DNA of 64,000 nt from Trichoplax adhaerens (GCF_000150275.1 NW_002060948.1:693066-757065); one strand, 5' to 3'. Numbered from the stretch's first letter, positions 1 to 13,072 are shown. Numbers and translations are program-made. Notes: generated from the sequence alone by a model not told the origin.

Positions 1-790
1 TAAATTGATGTGTTGTTGTGATAGGAAGCATCGACAGTATCATTCAATCTTGGAACTATTATTTGTTTGCTTTAGTGACTATGTAGTAAGTTCGTATGGC
101 ATTTTTTTTATCAACTGTTTAGTCTGTTTATTAATTAATATCCATTGGTAACTCAATTTAAATGATACATCAAAGTGTTTATAAAAGAAGCAAACGCATT
201 ACATACAGTCAATTTAAAAAGTAACCATCTGATCGAACTACTGTAGCATTTTGTCAGCGATATTTTCAAGGAAACCAAACATACTTTGGTGTATCCGATT
301 GTAATAAACCATGATCTTATTGTCAATGGATTACAGCAATTTCCACATTATTGACTTTAAATGGAGCTATAAGAATTTCAAAGTCTTAAAATACAATTGC
401 ACGATTAACTATTCAGGTATAGTCTATACTAGTATAGCATGATATCAATCGTTATAGCTTTGGTAAATTAATAGACTCTTCTCTAATCCTTTAAACTATA
501 CTTGTAATGAGTGTCATTGAATTCGTCCCAAATGAAAGTAACGTTGGACGCTGTTTTCAATGATTAGTATCTGCATCGACTTTTAAATTGTTATTGGCTA
601 GAGCAAGAATATCCAAGTTTGCATATGTAACAGCAGCATTAGATTATGTCCATTCCTTTCATAGCTAAAGCATAGTATATTTCTTCTGTCAACATGCACA
701 TGGACGTATAAGGAAAGTGTTGCAGTCATGGATGACATTCTAATAGTACAATAATAAATAGGACTTGAAATCCGCTTAATCTGTAGGCTT
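1..790. other. Left-edge intergenic DNA, no gene seen
   Basis: AT-rich sequence downstream of the UQCC3 stop codon. No long ORF and no exon with family resemblance was found on either strand. It probably holds the UQCC3 3' UTR and spacer. Confidence 0.5.
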
Positions 791-1854
791 CTATCCTTTC
801 TTTGGTTTAGCTAACCAGATTGGTTCTTCCGATTCTGCGGCTCTTTTAAGAGCTTTCAATATTTCAGTTTGACGCTGCTGTTGGGCTTTCATGATAGCAG
901 GATTACTTTCAGGCAACTCCTGAGAATGAAGTGGACAAATGAAAAAATAGCCTTGTGAGTTATTTTTCCTCTACCAAAGGTAGATCAATATCAGATTATG
1001 GTAAGATTGGTGTAAAATTGATTACTCTCCATGGTTCATAAATACAGTAATGGATGTCAAGGCGGTGATCATTACTATTGCATACAATCACTGTCATTTG
1101 CCGTGCAACTTGAATCATGATCAAATGGATACTACCAATACTAAAACTAGACGGGAAAGATTCAAAGTGTAAACAGACTATGTATGCACTGAATATTATT
1201 ATTCCTTTCCTTCTATTATCTATTTTCAAGGTATTACGGTACTTGGACAAATTCAGTATATCTTGCAAGGTAGAAGTTAGCTTTGCTATCAGTGGGACAA
1301 GAAAGTAGAATGTACATCGTCTCCATATCTACATTAACAGAGACTATCGCATTAACTTTACTGTATCCTGTAGAAGATTAAGAGTAGTACTCTATCGTTA
1401 ATTGAAACTATAAGACCACTTTTTAAACTTTATCTTGAATAGACATCTATGATGAATGCGTATACTATACACTTTTACATATAACTTAATCATCCTTGCG
1501 CTGACACTTTTGCGTTGCATCGAGCGATGAAAGAGATGCTTATACTGTCAGTGCGTTGCAAAGTTGAAAGAGGCATAGGACAACTTTCACCTCGTTTATA
1601 ATACTATTCGTTCCATTATGCACTAAACTATCTCATTATAGACTGGTATATTGGATAGGCTAGCAGTCTATCACGTCGATTGTATACAATAAATATGGAA
1701 AATGAGCACCAGAGTGAAGAATTTTACATTAGCCATCAACTACCTTGAGCAGCTCCTGTTCATTCGGTTTAGTCACTCTCATCAAACCCCATCCAGCAAG
1801 GACGGTTAAGGTTGTTATTCCTATCGTCATACCAATCTTAGCAATGGTACTCAT
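791..1854 (-). CDS. UQCC3: UQCC3-like complex III assembly factor, 2 exons, 79 aa
   Basis: Exon 1 (1854-1744) encodes 37 residues starting MSTIAKIGMTIG, with one hydrophobic N-terminal segment (ITTLTVLAGWGL). It ends at a GTAG donor in phase 0. Exon 2 (919-791) begins ELPESNP and ends KPKKG-stop. The joined protein has 79 residues: one membrane segment, then a charged, Gln-rich helix (KAQQQRQTEILKAL). This is the layout of human UQCC3 (93 aa), where a membrane anchor is followed by an EMLKEMPLQDP-type linker and a QQLLLATL helix. In that family the protein sits in the mitochondrial inner membrane and helps mature cytochrome b for respiratory complex III. The ORFs reported inside the intron are shadows. 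The assignment rests on architecture and short motifs, because the family evolves fast. Confidence 0.82.
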
Positions 1855-2355
1855 CTTCTAATACTTTCTAGCTTGAATTCAGTCGCAATTAATTGAAATA
1901 CAGCCGTTCAATTCGATCTTACTCCTCGATTTGCAAAGATTTTGATGATTTTGTCCGCTTGCAATGTCCAATTTCTCTCTGTCGATTGGATGCTTGTTGT
2001 TAATGCGTTCAATCTAATACGGCTGCCATACAAAAGCGTTGTTACCTACCTACTGTATGTGTATCACTCTCGATCTCACTATGGATTTTATTACTCTAGC
2101 TGTTTTGAACTGTCTCGCCCAAGTAGGGTCTCGTTAGCCACTCGACTATGGTAGTATACTGTATTAAACAGTCCAAAACGAAAGTATATTACTATGGCTT
2201 CGCTACGATATCGAACGAGTCAGCTTTTGCAATTGATTGAATACTATTCCTCCTATTTCTCTCTCCAAATGCCATCAGGAAATTCATGCAGTTCCTCTAT
2301 TGCTCTTATTTATAGCTTGATAGTCGATAATCGATCAGTATCATGATAACAGAGG

Positions 2356-2431
2356 ATGGATTCTCATGTAGAAATCAAGGTTCCGGCAATTGTACCAACA
2401 CGAGTAGTTACTAATGGCAAAATGATGAAGG
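2356..2431 (+). other. Candidate orphan first coding exon
   Basis: An ATG opens 25 codons (MDSHVEIKVPAIVPTRVV followed by TNGKMMK) ending at a good donor, G|GTAAGA. It lies about 500 bp upstream of UQCC3 on the opposite strand, as a divergent partner would. No matching downstream exon was found before the repeat field, so it may be chance or the remnant of a disrupted gene. Confidence 0.25.
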
Positions 2432-2690
2432 GTAAGATGGTGTCGTCAACTTTGTCCACGGACAAGTTAGGTTAAGATGGACGATTGCTGTGTCCCTTTT
2501 TAATCGATAGTAGGACAGTGTACTTGGTAGAATAATTCATCACAACTGCCTGATAATGCGTAGAAACTACATCAATCTGAAGATGGATGCTGAAGATGGA
2601 TGTAGTAGTAGTACAGCAGCTTCAATTCTAAAGTTTACGCTAACGATAATGGACGTGACACAGAGATGGAATATCCTTGAATATCCTTCA

Positions 2691-3397
2691 GTGCCTATTC
2701 AAAATACAGTCAACGTCTAATCTACTCTACACTATAAGCAGTAGTCTATTGACTTGAACTACTCTATTCCATGATAGGCGATGTCCTTCTACTGAGATCT
2801 TAACCAATATATGACTTCTTTAGGGATTCTTTCATCTTGTAAAGTTGATATTTCTTAGCTAAGAGTGGTGCCTATTCAAAATACAGTCAACGTCTAATCT
2901 ACCCTACACTATAAGCAGTAGTCTATTGACTTGAACTACTCTATTCCATGATAGGAATGTCCTTCTACTGAGATCTTAACCAATATATGACTTCTTTAGG
3001 GATTCTTTCATCTTGTAAAGTTGATATTTCTTAGCTAAGAGTGGTGCCTATTCAAAATACAGTCAACGTCTAATCTACTCTACAATATAAGCAGTAGTCT
3101 ATTGACTTGAACTACTCTATTCCATGATAGGCGATGTCCATCCGCTGAGATCTCCACTAATGTATGACTTCTTCAGGGATTCTTTCATCTTGTAAAGTTG
3201 ATATTTTCTTAGCTATAAGTGGTGCCTATTCAAAATACAGTCAACGTCTAATCTACTCTACAATATAAGCAGTAGTCTATTGACTTGAACTACTCTATTC
3301 CATGATAGGCGATGTCCATCCGCTAAGATCTCCACTAATGTATGACTTCTTCAGGGATTCTTTTATCTTGTAAAGTTGATATTTCTTAGTTATAAAT
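2691..3397. repeat. 177-bp tandem repeat, four copies
   Basis: Four head-to-tail copies begin at 2691, 2868, 3044 and 3222, each with GTGCCTATTCAAAATACAG. Periods are 177, 176 and 178 bp. Copies differ by a few substitutions and 1-3 base indels: copies 1 and 2 share CTTCTACTGAGATCTTAACC, while copies 3 and 4 have a CCGCTGAGATCTCC-type variant. That pattern suggests local duplication of pairs. There is no conserved reading frame and there are no terminal inverted repeats. Confidence 0.95.
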
Positions 3398-3839
3398 GAA
3401 AAGACAATCAATAGACGATAGACAGAGTCTAGATGCTTATACGATAGACCATAGACATAGTCCGGTGGTGGATTATGCCCTTCTCCTAGGCTGACAGTAT
3501 CGAGAAACACTTTATGGATTCTTCAATTTGGGCTAATATTACCACATTACAGTTTATTCAATCAATCAATTGATAAAAGTACTGTATAGATAGCATAATT
3601 CTTTACTTGAATTGTCATTAATCAAGCAATCTGTAGCCATTCATTCACCCAGATTATTTCGGTTATTAAATACTGTACTGTAGACATCTTCCATTTTGTT
3701 ACTATTTCTTGCTTGTACGACTATGCATTTCAATGTAGGATCAGTATTTTTATTTTTAAAGACTACTAGAATCGCTAGTACAGTATAACAGACGCATCGA
3801 GCAATACTAATTCTTGTTAAACTACCAATAATTTATAAT

Positions 3840-4800
3840 CAGTCGTCTACATCGCTAAAACGAGTAAACTCTACATTCTGTTGGGATCTATATAGATGTC
3901 CTATACATGTCCAACTTTTCATATTTGATCCAGTCAATCAACTGTTTAAACTGGTGCTCACGTATGAATAGACAATTTACACTGCATGCAATCCTATAAA
4001 TGCTCCGATTAATAAACTCCATAGGAATCTTAACATCGCTAATATTTCATGTTTTTACTCTGCAATCCACTGTTTAAACTAACAAATACAAGACGCGTCG
4101 AAGAGAATTATAGAAGTAGTAGTTTTACGATCACTAATCCACTGTCTGACTAGATCGTCAAAGTTAATAAACTCTACTCGTAGAAGTGTCTCTATCATTT
4201 CGTGTTCTACTCAACAGTAAACTATTTAGACTAATGATACAAACAATTTACCGTTCTGAATAGCACAGGCATACGATTCACTGTGGGTATAAGCAGGAAC
4301 TTTTAACTATCACCAATTAACTGTCTAACTAGATCGCCAAAGTTAATCAACTCTATAGGGATTTTACCATCTCTAACATTTATGTTTTACCAAATAATGA
4401 ACTATTTAAAATAACCATGTTAACAGCATACACAGATAGACGTATATACCATTCGATAGATGCATATAAATACGTGCATACGTATATGTAACAACAGATG
4501 CTGTATCGATATCTGTCTTAACTCGTTATTTATTGATCATCTTCTACGCGAATCGATCTCCAAAGTTCATCAATTTTATACAAATCTTATAATTTTAGCT
4601 ATTGCAGATTTTACCTAATTAATTAACTGTTTAAACTAATACAATACGTGTGTATTGCCTCTACTGTATACATCTGCATCAGGTACTATTTGTCTATCTT
4701 TGTTTTAGCTATCAGTAAGTTATTATCGGTAGTTAGTTGACTAGATTGCCAAATTAGAACATTGTTCAAAAGTAATCCACTTTACTGATGCAGGAATTAA
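3840..4800. repeat. Degenerate repeat field
   Basis: Diverged direct repeats share modules such as AACTGTTTAAACTAA (near 3940, 4070 and 4625) and AGATCGYCAAAGTTAATMAACTCTA (near 4150 and 4335, weaker near 4565 and 4745). Each is often followed by an ATCT-rich stretch and 'catttatgttttac'. The spacing is irregular, about 110-260 bp. It looks like an old, eroded tandem array. No gene is visible. Confidence 0.6.
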
Positions 4801-5185
4801 ATAAGACTCAAGCCAACTCTACGCTGCTGATTTTACACCTTACTTAGATACGCGTATAAGCATATATGTACACCTTGTGGGTAAACTAAAACATGACTGA
4901 TCATGTTACTATGTATTTAAGATTTTAGAAAATGCGCAATCAGTTTCACTCTACTCCTTCTAAATATTATGCATAGAGTAGCTGTATAGCCATATCGTCA
5001 ATATTATATATCCCCTTGAACTTGCTAGAAACTATAATGGCAAAACTGTAATAGCACTTCACTTATGATTCAATCCATATAATGACGATAACAATTTCTG
5101 CAGTGTCTCTATTCTGCTAAGAATACAGTTCGTTCATTATTCATGCTTTATTTATCACCTAACTTCTATTCGCTGATTAGAAACG

Positions 5186-8100
5186 ATGAATGCTACCACT
5201 GAAACTGAAATACGAGAATTAGATGTCAATGTAAGTTCAATCTTGTAGCCTTATTTCACACACGATGTTTGTGCCATTGAAGATAATGACTTTACTTGTG
5301 TACCACAGTAGGCGATAATACTGCATATAATCATGACGCCGCTTTATCCAATTTTACAAAAATCTTTCATGTTCAAAACGCAATCTTAACTTAATCACGT
5401 ATTTATAGGGAGAATACACTAATACATTATCACGCGAGCTCTCAACGAAATGGTCATTAACGAAAGAAATTGGATTAATTTACAGTACTAAAGGGGTTCG
5501 AATATACTTATGTATACTATGGATACAAAATTTTCTCTTTTATTTTGTTTAATTTACGTGTACTGAATCAGTTATTTGTATAAAAATCATGTAAATAAGA
5601 CTTTCCACCATTGATCTGATACCCTTGTCAAAGTCTAATTAATCCAATCGACGTCCTCGATTTTCAGGCTTGGACTGTAACTACGATGCTACTCATAAAT
5701 GTATTATATACAATTTGGCTTCAACACCAATCGGTACATACAAACTACTTAGGTATGCTTATAAATACAAAGCATCAATATATTTTATGACAAAACTTTT
5801 AAGATAAATGAACGGCCTTCCTAATTTAACCAATTCTTCTATCATAACATTTAGCTTTAACAGCATTTGCCTATTTATCAATATTGAACTCCTTTAGGTA
5901 TTATACGCCTTGGTTGAATAATTATCTATAGTAAAATTTTTATATAATTGCTAATCTCTTTACTGTTAACAATTCTATTTTGATTTACAGCTTAGTATCA
6001 TGTCTAATCTCTTACTGGGTTTCGCATCAAAAGTGTACAGCCCTTTATTCATTTGGGTAATGTATAATTCTTTCCTTTTTATAACCAATTATACCAAACT
6101 ACATTAAAGGTTTAGATCTCAATTAATTTCTTGATACTTTATACAAGATATATGCTTACTGTATCAATTCCTTAGTAACTTATGTAATAAAAATCTTTTT
6201 TATGTTATGGTAAATATAGCTTTGAACGAGTGGAAGTCCTAGCTGTCTTCACTAGTACAGTCTTAGTCCAAGTTGCCGTGATATCTGTACTAAGATACTG
6301 GTAAATATCTCAATTTACAACTCAATCTTTTGTACTAAATTAATGGTATTTATTTCAAACAAAATATAACAAAATTAATGATTTAACCAATTCTGTATTT
6401 ACTCAGCTTGGAGAGAATATTTCAGTCACCGAATGTCGTAACGTAAGTAAAATTATCGTATCTGAGTAGCTTATTCATCAAGAAATAAGTGAGTTGAACA
6501 GCGATTATATTGTAGATGACATCTTATTTGTAAATCTATTGCCTTTCTAAAAGATAAATTTGCAACTCTCTATATATCTCAGATCAACAGTAAGCATGAC
6601 CATCGTCGCAACCTTTGGCCTTATCCTTCATCTTTTAATTACGTTCTGTATCAGTAACAGAGCATTTAATCACGTATCATCAGGTCGTCTATTTATATCA
6701 CTAGCCATATTAATTAACGTAAAACAATAAGTGAAAACTATTTAAAATAGGCCTTATCGAAATAACTTAAAATTTTTGTCAATTCTTCTGCAGTATCCGA
6801 TTCAAATTGGCTTCAAAATTTCTTATCAACCACCATCCAAAGGTTTAAATTAACACCATACAGTATTGTTAAATATATATATAAGCTTTCAAGAGTAATT
6901 TCATATACCAAGCGCATAATACGATTGTTTAATGAAGCACCCAGCGTAGGATAGCATGTCAGACGAATGTAACTTACAAGTACATCATGTCATATTGACT
7001 TACTGTAGTACTCATTAAAGTTTAATGTACTTACATATTTGTTTTTAGTGTCTTTTCACTTGCCCCAAGTTCGACGCGAGCCTTTGTAAAAAGAATAAAT
7101 CCGTTCGCCTTAGTTACTATTACCGGCTGGATTGCTATGTGTATAGCTGATATACTAATTAGTATTAAGTACGTTTTAATACCTATTTATTGAATATTGA
7201 TGCTCAAGCAAACTGAATTATAACGTGTTTAATATATTTTAGCCACTGGTATCAAGCCGATACTGTTGCTGCCCTAATAATATGTATCCTAACTTGGGCT
7301 ACGCTATATCCAATGTCAATATACAGTGGAAAGATCCTTCTGCAAGTAATACTTAAAAACTGAAAGATATTTGTCTAACTTCCAAGAAATGATACCACTA
7401 ACGATATCTGCTATTATCAATTGCTATAGACTAATCCTGCGCAAATTTTGCCTCAAATCGATAAATGCTTAAGAGAGGTATTATAAAATTTTTATTACAA
7501 TTCGATTATTTTGAAAGCATTCTTGTAAGCAAGAAATGATATGCGTTATTATGAGTGTTTAATTTATTTTGATACGTAATCTCTCTAATTATATCGCGGC
7601 CCTTGCCAATAGATTTCAACACTTGACGGAGTCCTTGAAATAAAAGAAGATCATTTTTGGATGATCAGCTTCGGAAATCTTGTGAGTTAAATGCTATTCG
7701 TTACTATTAGACAGTAACATATCTACTGTATATTGACTATATCATATTCATGACATCATAGGTAATTGTACCTTCTAATATGCATATAAGCAATTGATTT
7801 TTATGTTAGCGTAGTCAAAAAATAGCTAAATGATATATATTGCTTAGGCGGGATCCGTACAAGTCCGTGTTAGAAGAGATGCTGATGATCAGGTACATAC
7901 GTAAATATGTCGTTGCAATATTGTTCCTTTACTAATGAAGTACAGTAATTCATCAATAACCTTATTGACTTTATTACAGATTGTCTTACTACAAGTCACT
8001 GAAAGATTATCTAGATACGTATCTAATCTCACTGTTCAAATAATTAAAGACGACTGGCAACGAACTGTATCAAATCCTACGATTTTAAGATCTATGAATT

Positions 8101-8237
8101 ATGGTGATAAGAACATGTTAGAAAATTACAATTTCTCCTCATTCTCTAATGACACCGTGTACTACACACCTACTAAAGATAGAAGCAATATGATATCTGC
8201 TTCTACTCCGTTGATTTTTGAGCAACGTGGCCATTAA
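5186..8237 (+). CDS. SLC30A6: Zinc transporter 6-like CDF protein (ZnT6), about 13 exons
   Basis: Exons join in phase from MNATTETEIREL (5186-5230) through about twelve more (near 5668, 5855, 5991, 6221, 6409, 6583, 6794, 7050, 7242, 7432, 7614, 7848 and 7979) to the stop at 8237. Landmarks in order are SLVSCLISYWVSHQK, GFERVEVLAVFTSTVLVQ, the KRINPFALV helix, YPMSIYSGKILLQT, STLDGVLEIKEDHFW, GSVQVRVRRDAD and SNLTVQIIKDDW. These match ZnT6 in order and spacing: six membrane helices, then a cytosolic metallochaperone-like domain. In animals ZnT6 is the non-catalytic partner of ZnT5, and the pair loads zinc into secretory-pathway enzymes at the Golgi. The acidic residues expected in TM2 and TM5 are Asn and Thr here, so the protein is unlikely to carry zinc alone. 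A small exon between 5231 and 5667 cannot be excluded, but the direct join is in phase. Confidence 0.95.
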
Positions 8238-9186
8238 AAATTTAAATACTTTAGAAATTCGATAATCTATATTTCTTATGACAGTAAATACGTTTAATAT
8301 TATAAGTCCAACTGGAGGTCGTTATTTAATGTCGAAGCTTTTCGATGGTGACAATCTACAGGTGTTAAATTTCTACAAAAATAAATGAATATGTATATCT
8401 TGTTTACTCCTAATATTGTGCATAATTTAACACATTCCAAAATGTTATAAAATCTTATGATCTCCAATCTAATAAAAAATGCTATTAGTTGTTTTGATGA
8501 CACGATAATTTTATGGGAATATTATTTATTCAATAATGTCAACAGATTAATGTATATTATCTAGATTGTTATGTTATTTTGGTGTTACTGAAAGATAGAT
8601 ATACAGCCCTAGTTGGTGGCTTAAGAACTCTTCACCGAACTATTGCGTGATAAGAGCAACAATTTATTTAATTACCAATCGTGAACAGATATATTGGTAA
8701 AGATTAGTTAAACAATTAAATTAAATCACGTTAAGTTTAACCTTCATTCAGAATTGTGGTATTTCAGATAAGATAGAGTTCATAAGTAGACCCATCATTG
8801 TAAATATTTTAGCAATTCTTAACAATTTCCGTTTTACTAAGTAATGAATTGCTTAGGACTTTAATAACAACGTTCATCCTATAACTATCACATGTAGTTT
8901 CGTAAGCAGCATAATATAATTAGCTTGTTTATCATCACTTCGAGTACCAAGAATAACTTCAATGTGTATGGATAATAAATTACTACTTCACACCATGTAC
9001 CCGTAAATAGAAAATTTTATGTTACAACTATGGAAAGAACATTAACATTGCAACTTTATTCCCTAAATTTATCGCGGTAACAGCATCATTTAAAACTAGG
9101 CGTCACAAGTTAAGCCAGTATTATTACGAACTTTTAGCTAGCTGGTACTGCTATAATAAGAATTTGCAGTTATTTAATCATCCGTG
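8238..9186. other. Intergenic spacer, nothing recognised
   Basis: AT-rich DNA between the SLC30A6 stop and the EGF-protein start, both on the plus strand. It must hold the SLC30A6 3' end and the next promoter. No exon-like sequence was found. Confidence 0.5.
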
Positions 9187-12100
9187 ATGAAATTAGTTTC
9201 AGTTCTTCCTTCACTACTATGCTTACAAATTTTCACCGCCTTAGTAATAGCAAATACTAACAGAACAAGTAAGCTTTCAGATTTAATTCACTAAGAAGCA
9301 TCCTTTCGAAACATAAAATTATAACTAAATATTACTAATAATGATTCGTTTTTATTTTCAAATCAGGAATTGCGAAAAGCTTAAACTATAATAATCAAGG
9401 TAACTTTAACATCATAATAGAATGATATTTAGAGAAATGCATTCCAAATCGAATATCAACAAGCAACATAAACTCAATATTTGAAAATCTAGCTGAACTT
9501 GTAAATGAATCACATACAATCAATTTATTTTTCTATTAATACCTTGATTGAAATGTTTACTCTTCATAGGCTTTCAAGAAAAGTCAGATAATCAATGTGA
9601 CTGCTCAAGCAATGGTCGATGTGTTAATAACAGATGCCGCTGTAATTCTGGTTATATTGGTTCGCAATGTGAAACTCGTTGTTCACCGGGATTCTTTGGA
9701 TTAAACTGTTTGCAAAAATGCAATTGCCTTAATGATGCTGATTGTGATGCAAATGATGGAACTTGCGCCTGTAGAAAAGGATTCACTGGACGGGACTGTT
9801 CTCGTATTTGCCCAATAAGAACCTTCGGCGACGATTGCAAAGAGAGTTGCAAATGTGAAAATGGAGCCTCGTGTAATGTTGTTACAGGAGAATGCGATTG
9901 TACATCACTTATGGGCTTTACTGGCAGCACATGTGCAGAAGGTGCTTCATTCAGTAAAAGAGTATAATTCTTACTTGAATGTGAAGCTAATTTCAATATT
10001 TTATGCTAAATTACTAAGGTTAATAGTCATCTCGACCGGTGGCTAAGCAATATTTTTATTATAAGATTTTCATATCCAATTTTAGAATGTCCTGAAGGTT
10101 ATTGGGGCCCTGACTGTATGTATAAATGTCCGCGATGTAAGAATAACGGCAAATGCAATAGGAAAACGGGTTTATGCGATTGTGGACCTGGCTACTTTGG
10201 CGTCTTATGTCAAGAGAGTAAGCTTATGCATTGAGAATTTACCGTTTAAAAGTAACAGGACTTCACTATTAATTAATTTTAAGCTTGCTATTTCATTAAC
10301 AAATACAATCTCTGAAGCTTATTTGAGATTACTGTGCCATTTCTTTGCTATACTATAGCAAACCATCAGTTTAATGCCTTAGCCATAAGTTCGATTATGA
10401 ACCTCAAATCTTACATAAAAATTAGGGTATCGTTTTCTCCACGTTATCAATTTAATGATAGAAATGATACGCATATTCATGTACTGTAATCTATTAATAC
10501 TCTTCCCTGATTAATATATATTTTACCACCATTACTAATTATGAAGCCGAGTTAGTAGTATAATATTTCTATATTACCATTATATATCTTATGCAATCCG
10601 TAATTTTTATTACTATTATCGAATTAAGATTATCAACCGTTAAAAATGTTAGAATATCCCGCGATATATATCTTACTTAAAGAACGCTTCTTATCATTAG
10701 TGATGTCTTTTCTATATTACTAACTTTCATTACTCAGTTCAACTGACAAAATAAGAAATGAGTTATACTACTCTAGCATATTTATTACATCACTAAATTA
10801 AAATTAATACATTTCTTTTCGATATTATTAGTTTTTGCTGCTTAAAGCTGACAAAATGATACCTGTAACGGCATAATGATCATAATATACTGCATTTACG
10901 CCTTATATTTACGCTTATTTTTTATGATACTAATTTCTATTATTTATCAAATTAACCTGATAAAATAATTCTTAAATCGATACGTTATTATAATATAATA
11001 TGAATCCATATTATCGTGTGTACCTTCCAGATTATCAATTTTTATCACTAAAACAAGTAGATAAAATCAAGTTGTATTAAGGCGATTAAAGAAGTTAATT
11101 TATAGTCTATATTAGTAGATATTCTCTTGTATTATTAATTCCACTATTAAAGGAAGCTAGTGAAATAGTATTTAAATCATATAATATCTTCTAGCTTACA
11201 ATAGCTTGCATCCTTTTCGTATTACTTGTTTCTCCTACCTGAATTTAGTAAGTTTAAAACTTACTAAATGGTACCTACATCAGTAAGATTATATTAATAG
11301 TCTATTCTATCTTCAGTATGTCCTAGAGATAAATATGGCAAAAGTTGCAGTCAAAGTTGTAACTGCAATACAGATGTCAATGGACAGAGAGCAACTTGCG
11401 ATCCAGTCAATGGTGAATGCTATTGCCCACCAGGAACAGAAGGCCGTGATTGCACTAGGTGTAAGTTGCTAAATAATGTTAATAGAAATTATTTGTTCTT
11501 TGTAATCCATTATAACCCTATAATTAAAACTGTTGGATTGCCAGCGACTTAGACAGTTACAGTATATTTTACATTATTATTTTGTTTTAACTTCTTTCCT
11601 TAACAAATAAAATTAAATCTTAAAATTTGATATCAATGTATCGATATCTATAATACACGCTGTAGTCGATTTGGGTCTTAAAAAAGATAGTTTAAAATGA
11701 GGTTCGCTTGTCTGGTATTTTTTGATTTATATTATCGCAGCGATAGCCTCTTAATTTTTTAATAGAAATATTATTGACATAATACAAAGACATATTAAGA
11801 TATTTTAAATGGAAACTAGGTCAAAAAGGGATCAGACTAATAGCTATTTTTGTAAAATTATTATATCATCAACTGTGAAAGAAGTTTCTTGTCTTAACAA
11901 GATTTACTATATTGATTTTACTAGCTTGCGAAATTAACAAATTCGGCGAAGAATGCTCTTCGACATGTCGATGCGATGTAGCTAAAGGAGATTTTTGTGA
12001 TCGAGCGACAGGGGAATGTCGATGTAGGGCAGGATTTACTGGTTCTGACTGTAAAACTAGTGAGTAGAGGCGAAGATAGAATATAGCCATAAAATCTAGT

Positions 12101-13072
12101 TATTTTATTGATTTTAACGTCATTGCTTGATATCTTTCATTCATCGATTTATTCTTATTTGATTAAATTTTATGACTATTACGACATTAACTCAAAATTT
12201 AAAAATCTTTTTGGGTATTATGCGGAGAGAAAAAGTATTAAATAATCAATCAATATGCATATTATTATTACATTGCATATCAAAGGATGCTCTGCGAATG
12301 CATTCGGACCAGATTGCCAATTTAAATGCACTTGTGTTCATGGAAGTTGTGATTCTCAAACTGGCTCATGCTACTGCCATGAAGGTTATACTGGACCTCG
12401 CTGTTCAGGTATTGCAGTTGAAATTGATAGCTTTATCCCAGATAAGATAATTCCTAAAATTCATCCTTCTAAGGCAATGCTATAAACGGTTAACTTTCAC
12501 TTTTTTTATGTATCAGTTATTCTATTTCTTGAACTACATCATTTTGTGTGTTCCAATCTTATTAGTGAATATATTTGTAGTTGTATTTCATTTTAATGTG
12601 AATGTTAAAAAGATTCCTTTATCATCGATTATAAAATATCTGTAAGGGAATGGACAGCAGCTTCGAAAATTTTTATTTCATTTAGAAATTTTGTCTTACA
12701 AATTATTGCAATGTTTCCCAATTCGCTAATCTCGCTAGAGTAAATTTATATAGCCAATAAGGAGCATAAATAGCAAAACTGAACTTATTGCTCTATTGTA
12801 GTTAACTTGATGACTATTTTTTCTTGTTTTCAGAACGCAAACCGACTGAGTTAAAATTTAATCGCAATAAATTAATTGATAATAAAGGAAATAAATTACT
12901 TGTTTCATATCCTGTAGTCTACGTCAGACCAAACCCTAAAGTCTTTCAGAATCGAAAGCAAAAAATTATATTAATTAACAACAACAAGCGTCCATCCTTT
13001 GGTCGTAAAATTATTAGGAAAATTCCTCGAAGACATCGCTTTAAAGTATTGAAACGTAGAAAGTATTACTAA
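9187..13072 (+). CDS. Secreted multi-EGF-domain protein with basic tail
   Basis: Exon 1 (9187) encodes a classical signal peptide (MKLVSVLPSLLCLQIFTALV). A short linker exon follows near 9366, then a long exon near 9570-9940 with three EGF/laminin-EGF-like modules. Single-module exons lie near 10086, 11320, 11924 and 12290. Repeats follow the C-x-C-x-N/D-G-x-C-x-C-x-x-G-(Y/F)-x-G-x-x-C pattern, for example GYIGSQC, GFTGRDC, GFTGSDC and GYTGPRC. Modules carry eight rather than six cysteines, as in MEGF/Draper/SREC proteins. The last exon (12834-13072) is Cys-free and strongly basic (KIIRKIPRRHRFKVLKRRK), with no membrane helix before the stop. The product is therefore predicted to be secreted, perhaps bound to matrix or polyanions. 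The exon near 11460 uses the donor GT|GTAAGT to keep frame. Reading through the intron after 12410 gives an alternative short C-terminus. No one-to-one orthologue is recognised. Confidence 0.85.

Noticed and set aside
2691-3397. CRISPR array
   Set aside because: The whole 177-bp unit is repeated without unique spacers, and the genome is eukaryotic.
9652-9996. 114-aa minus-strand ORF opposite the EGF exon
   Set aside because: Antisense shadow of a Cys-rich coding exon; no independent features.
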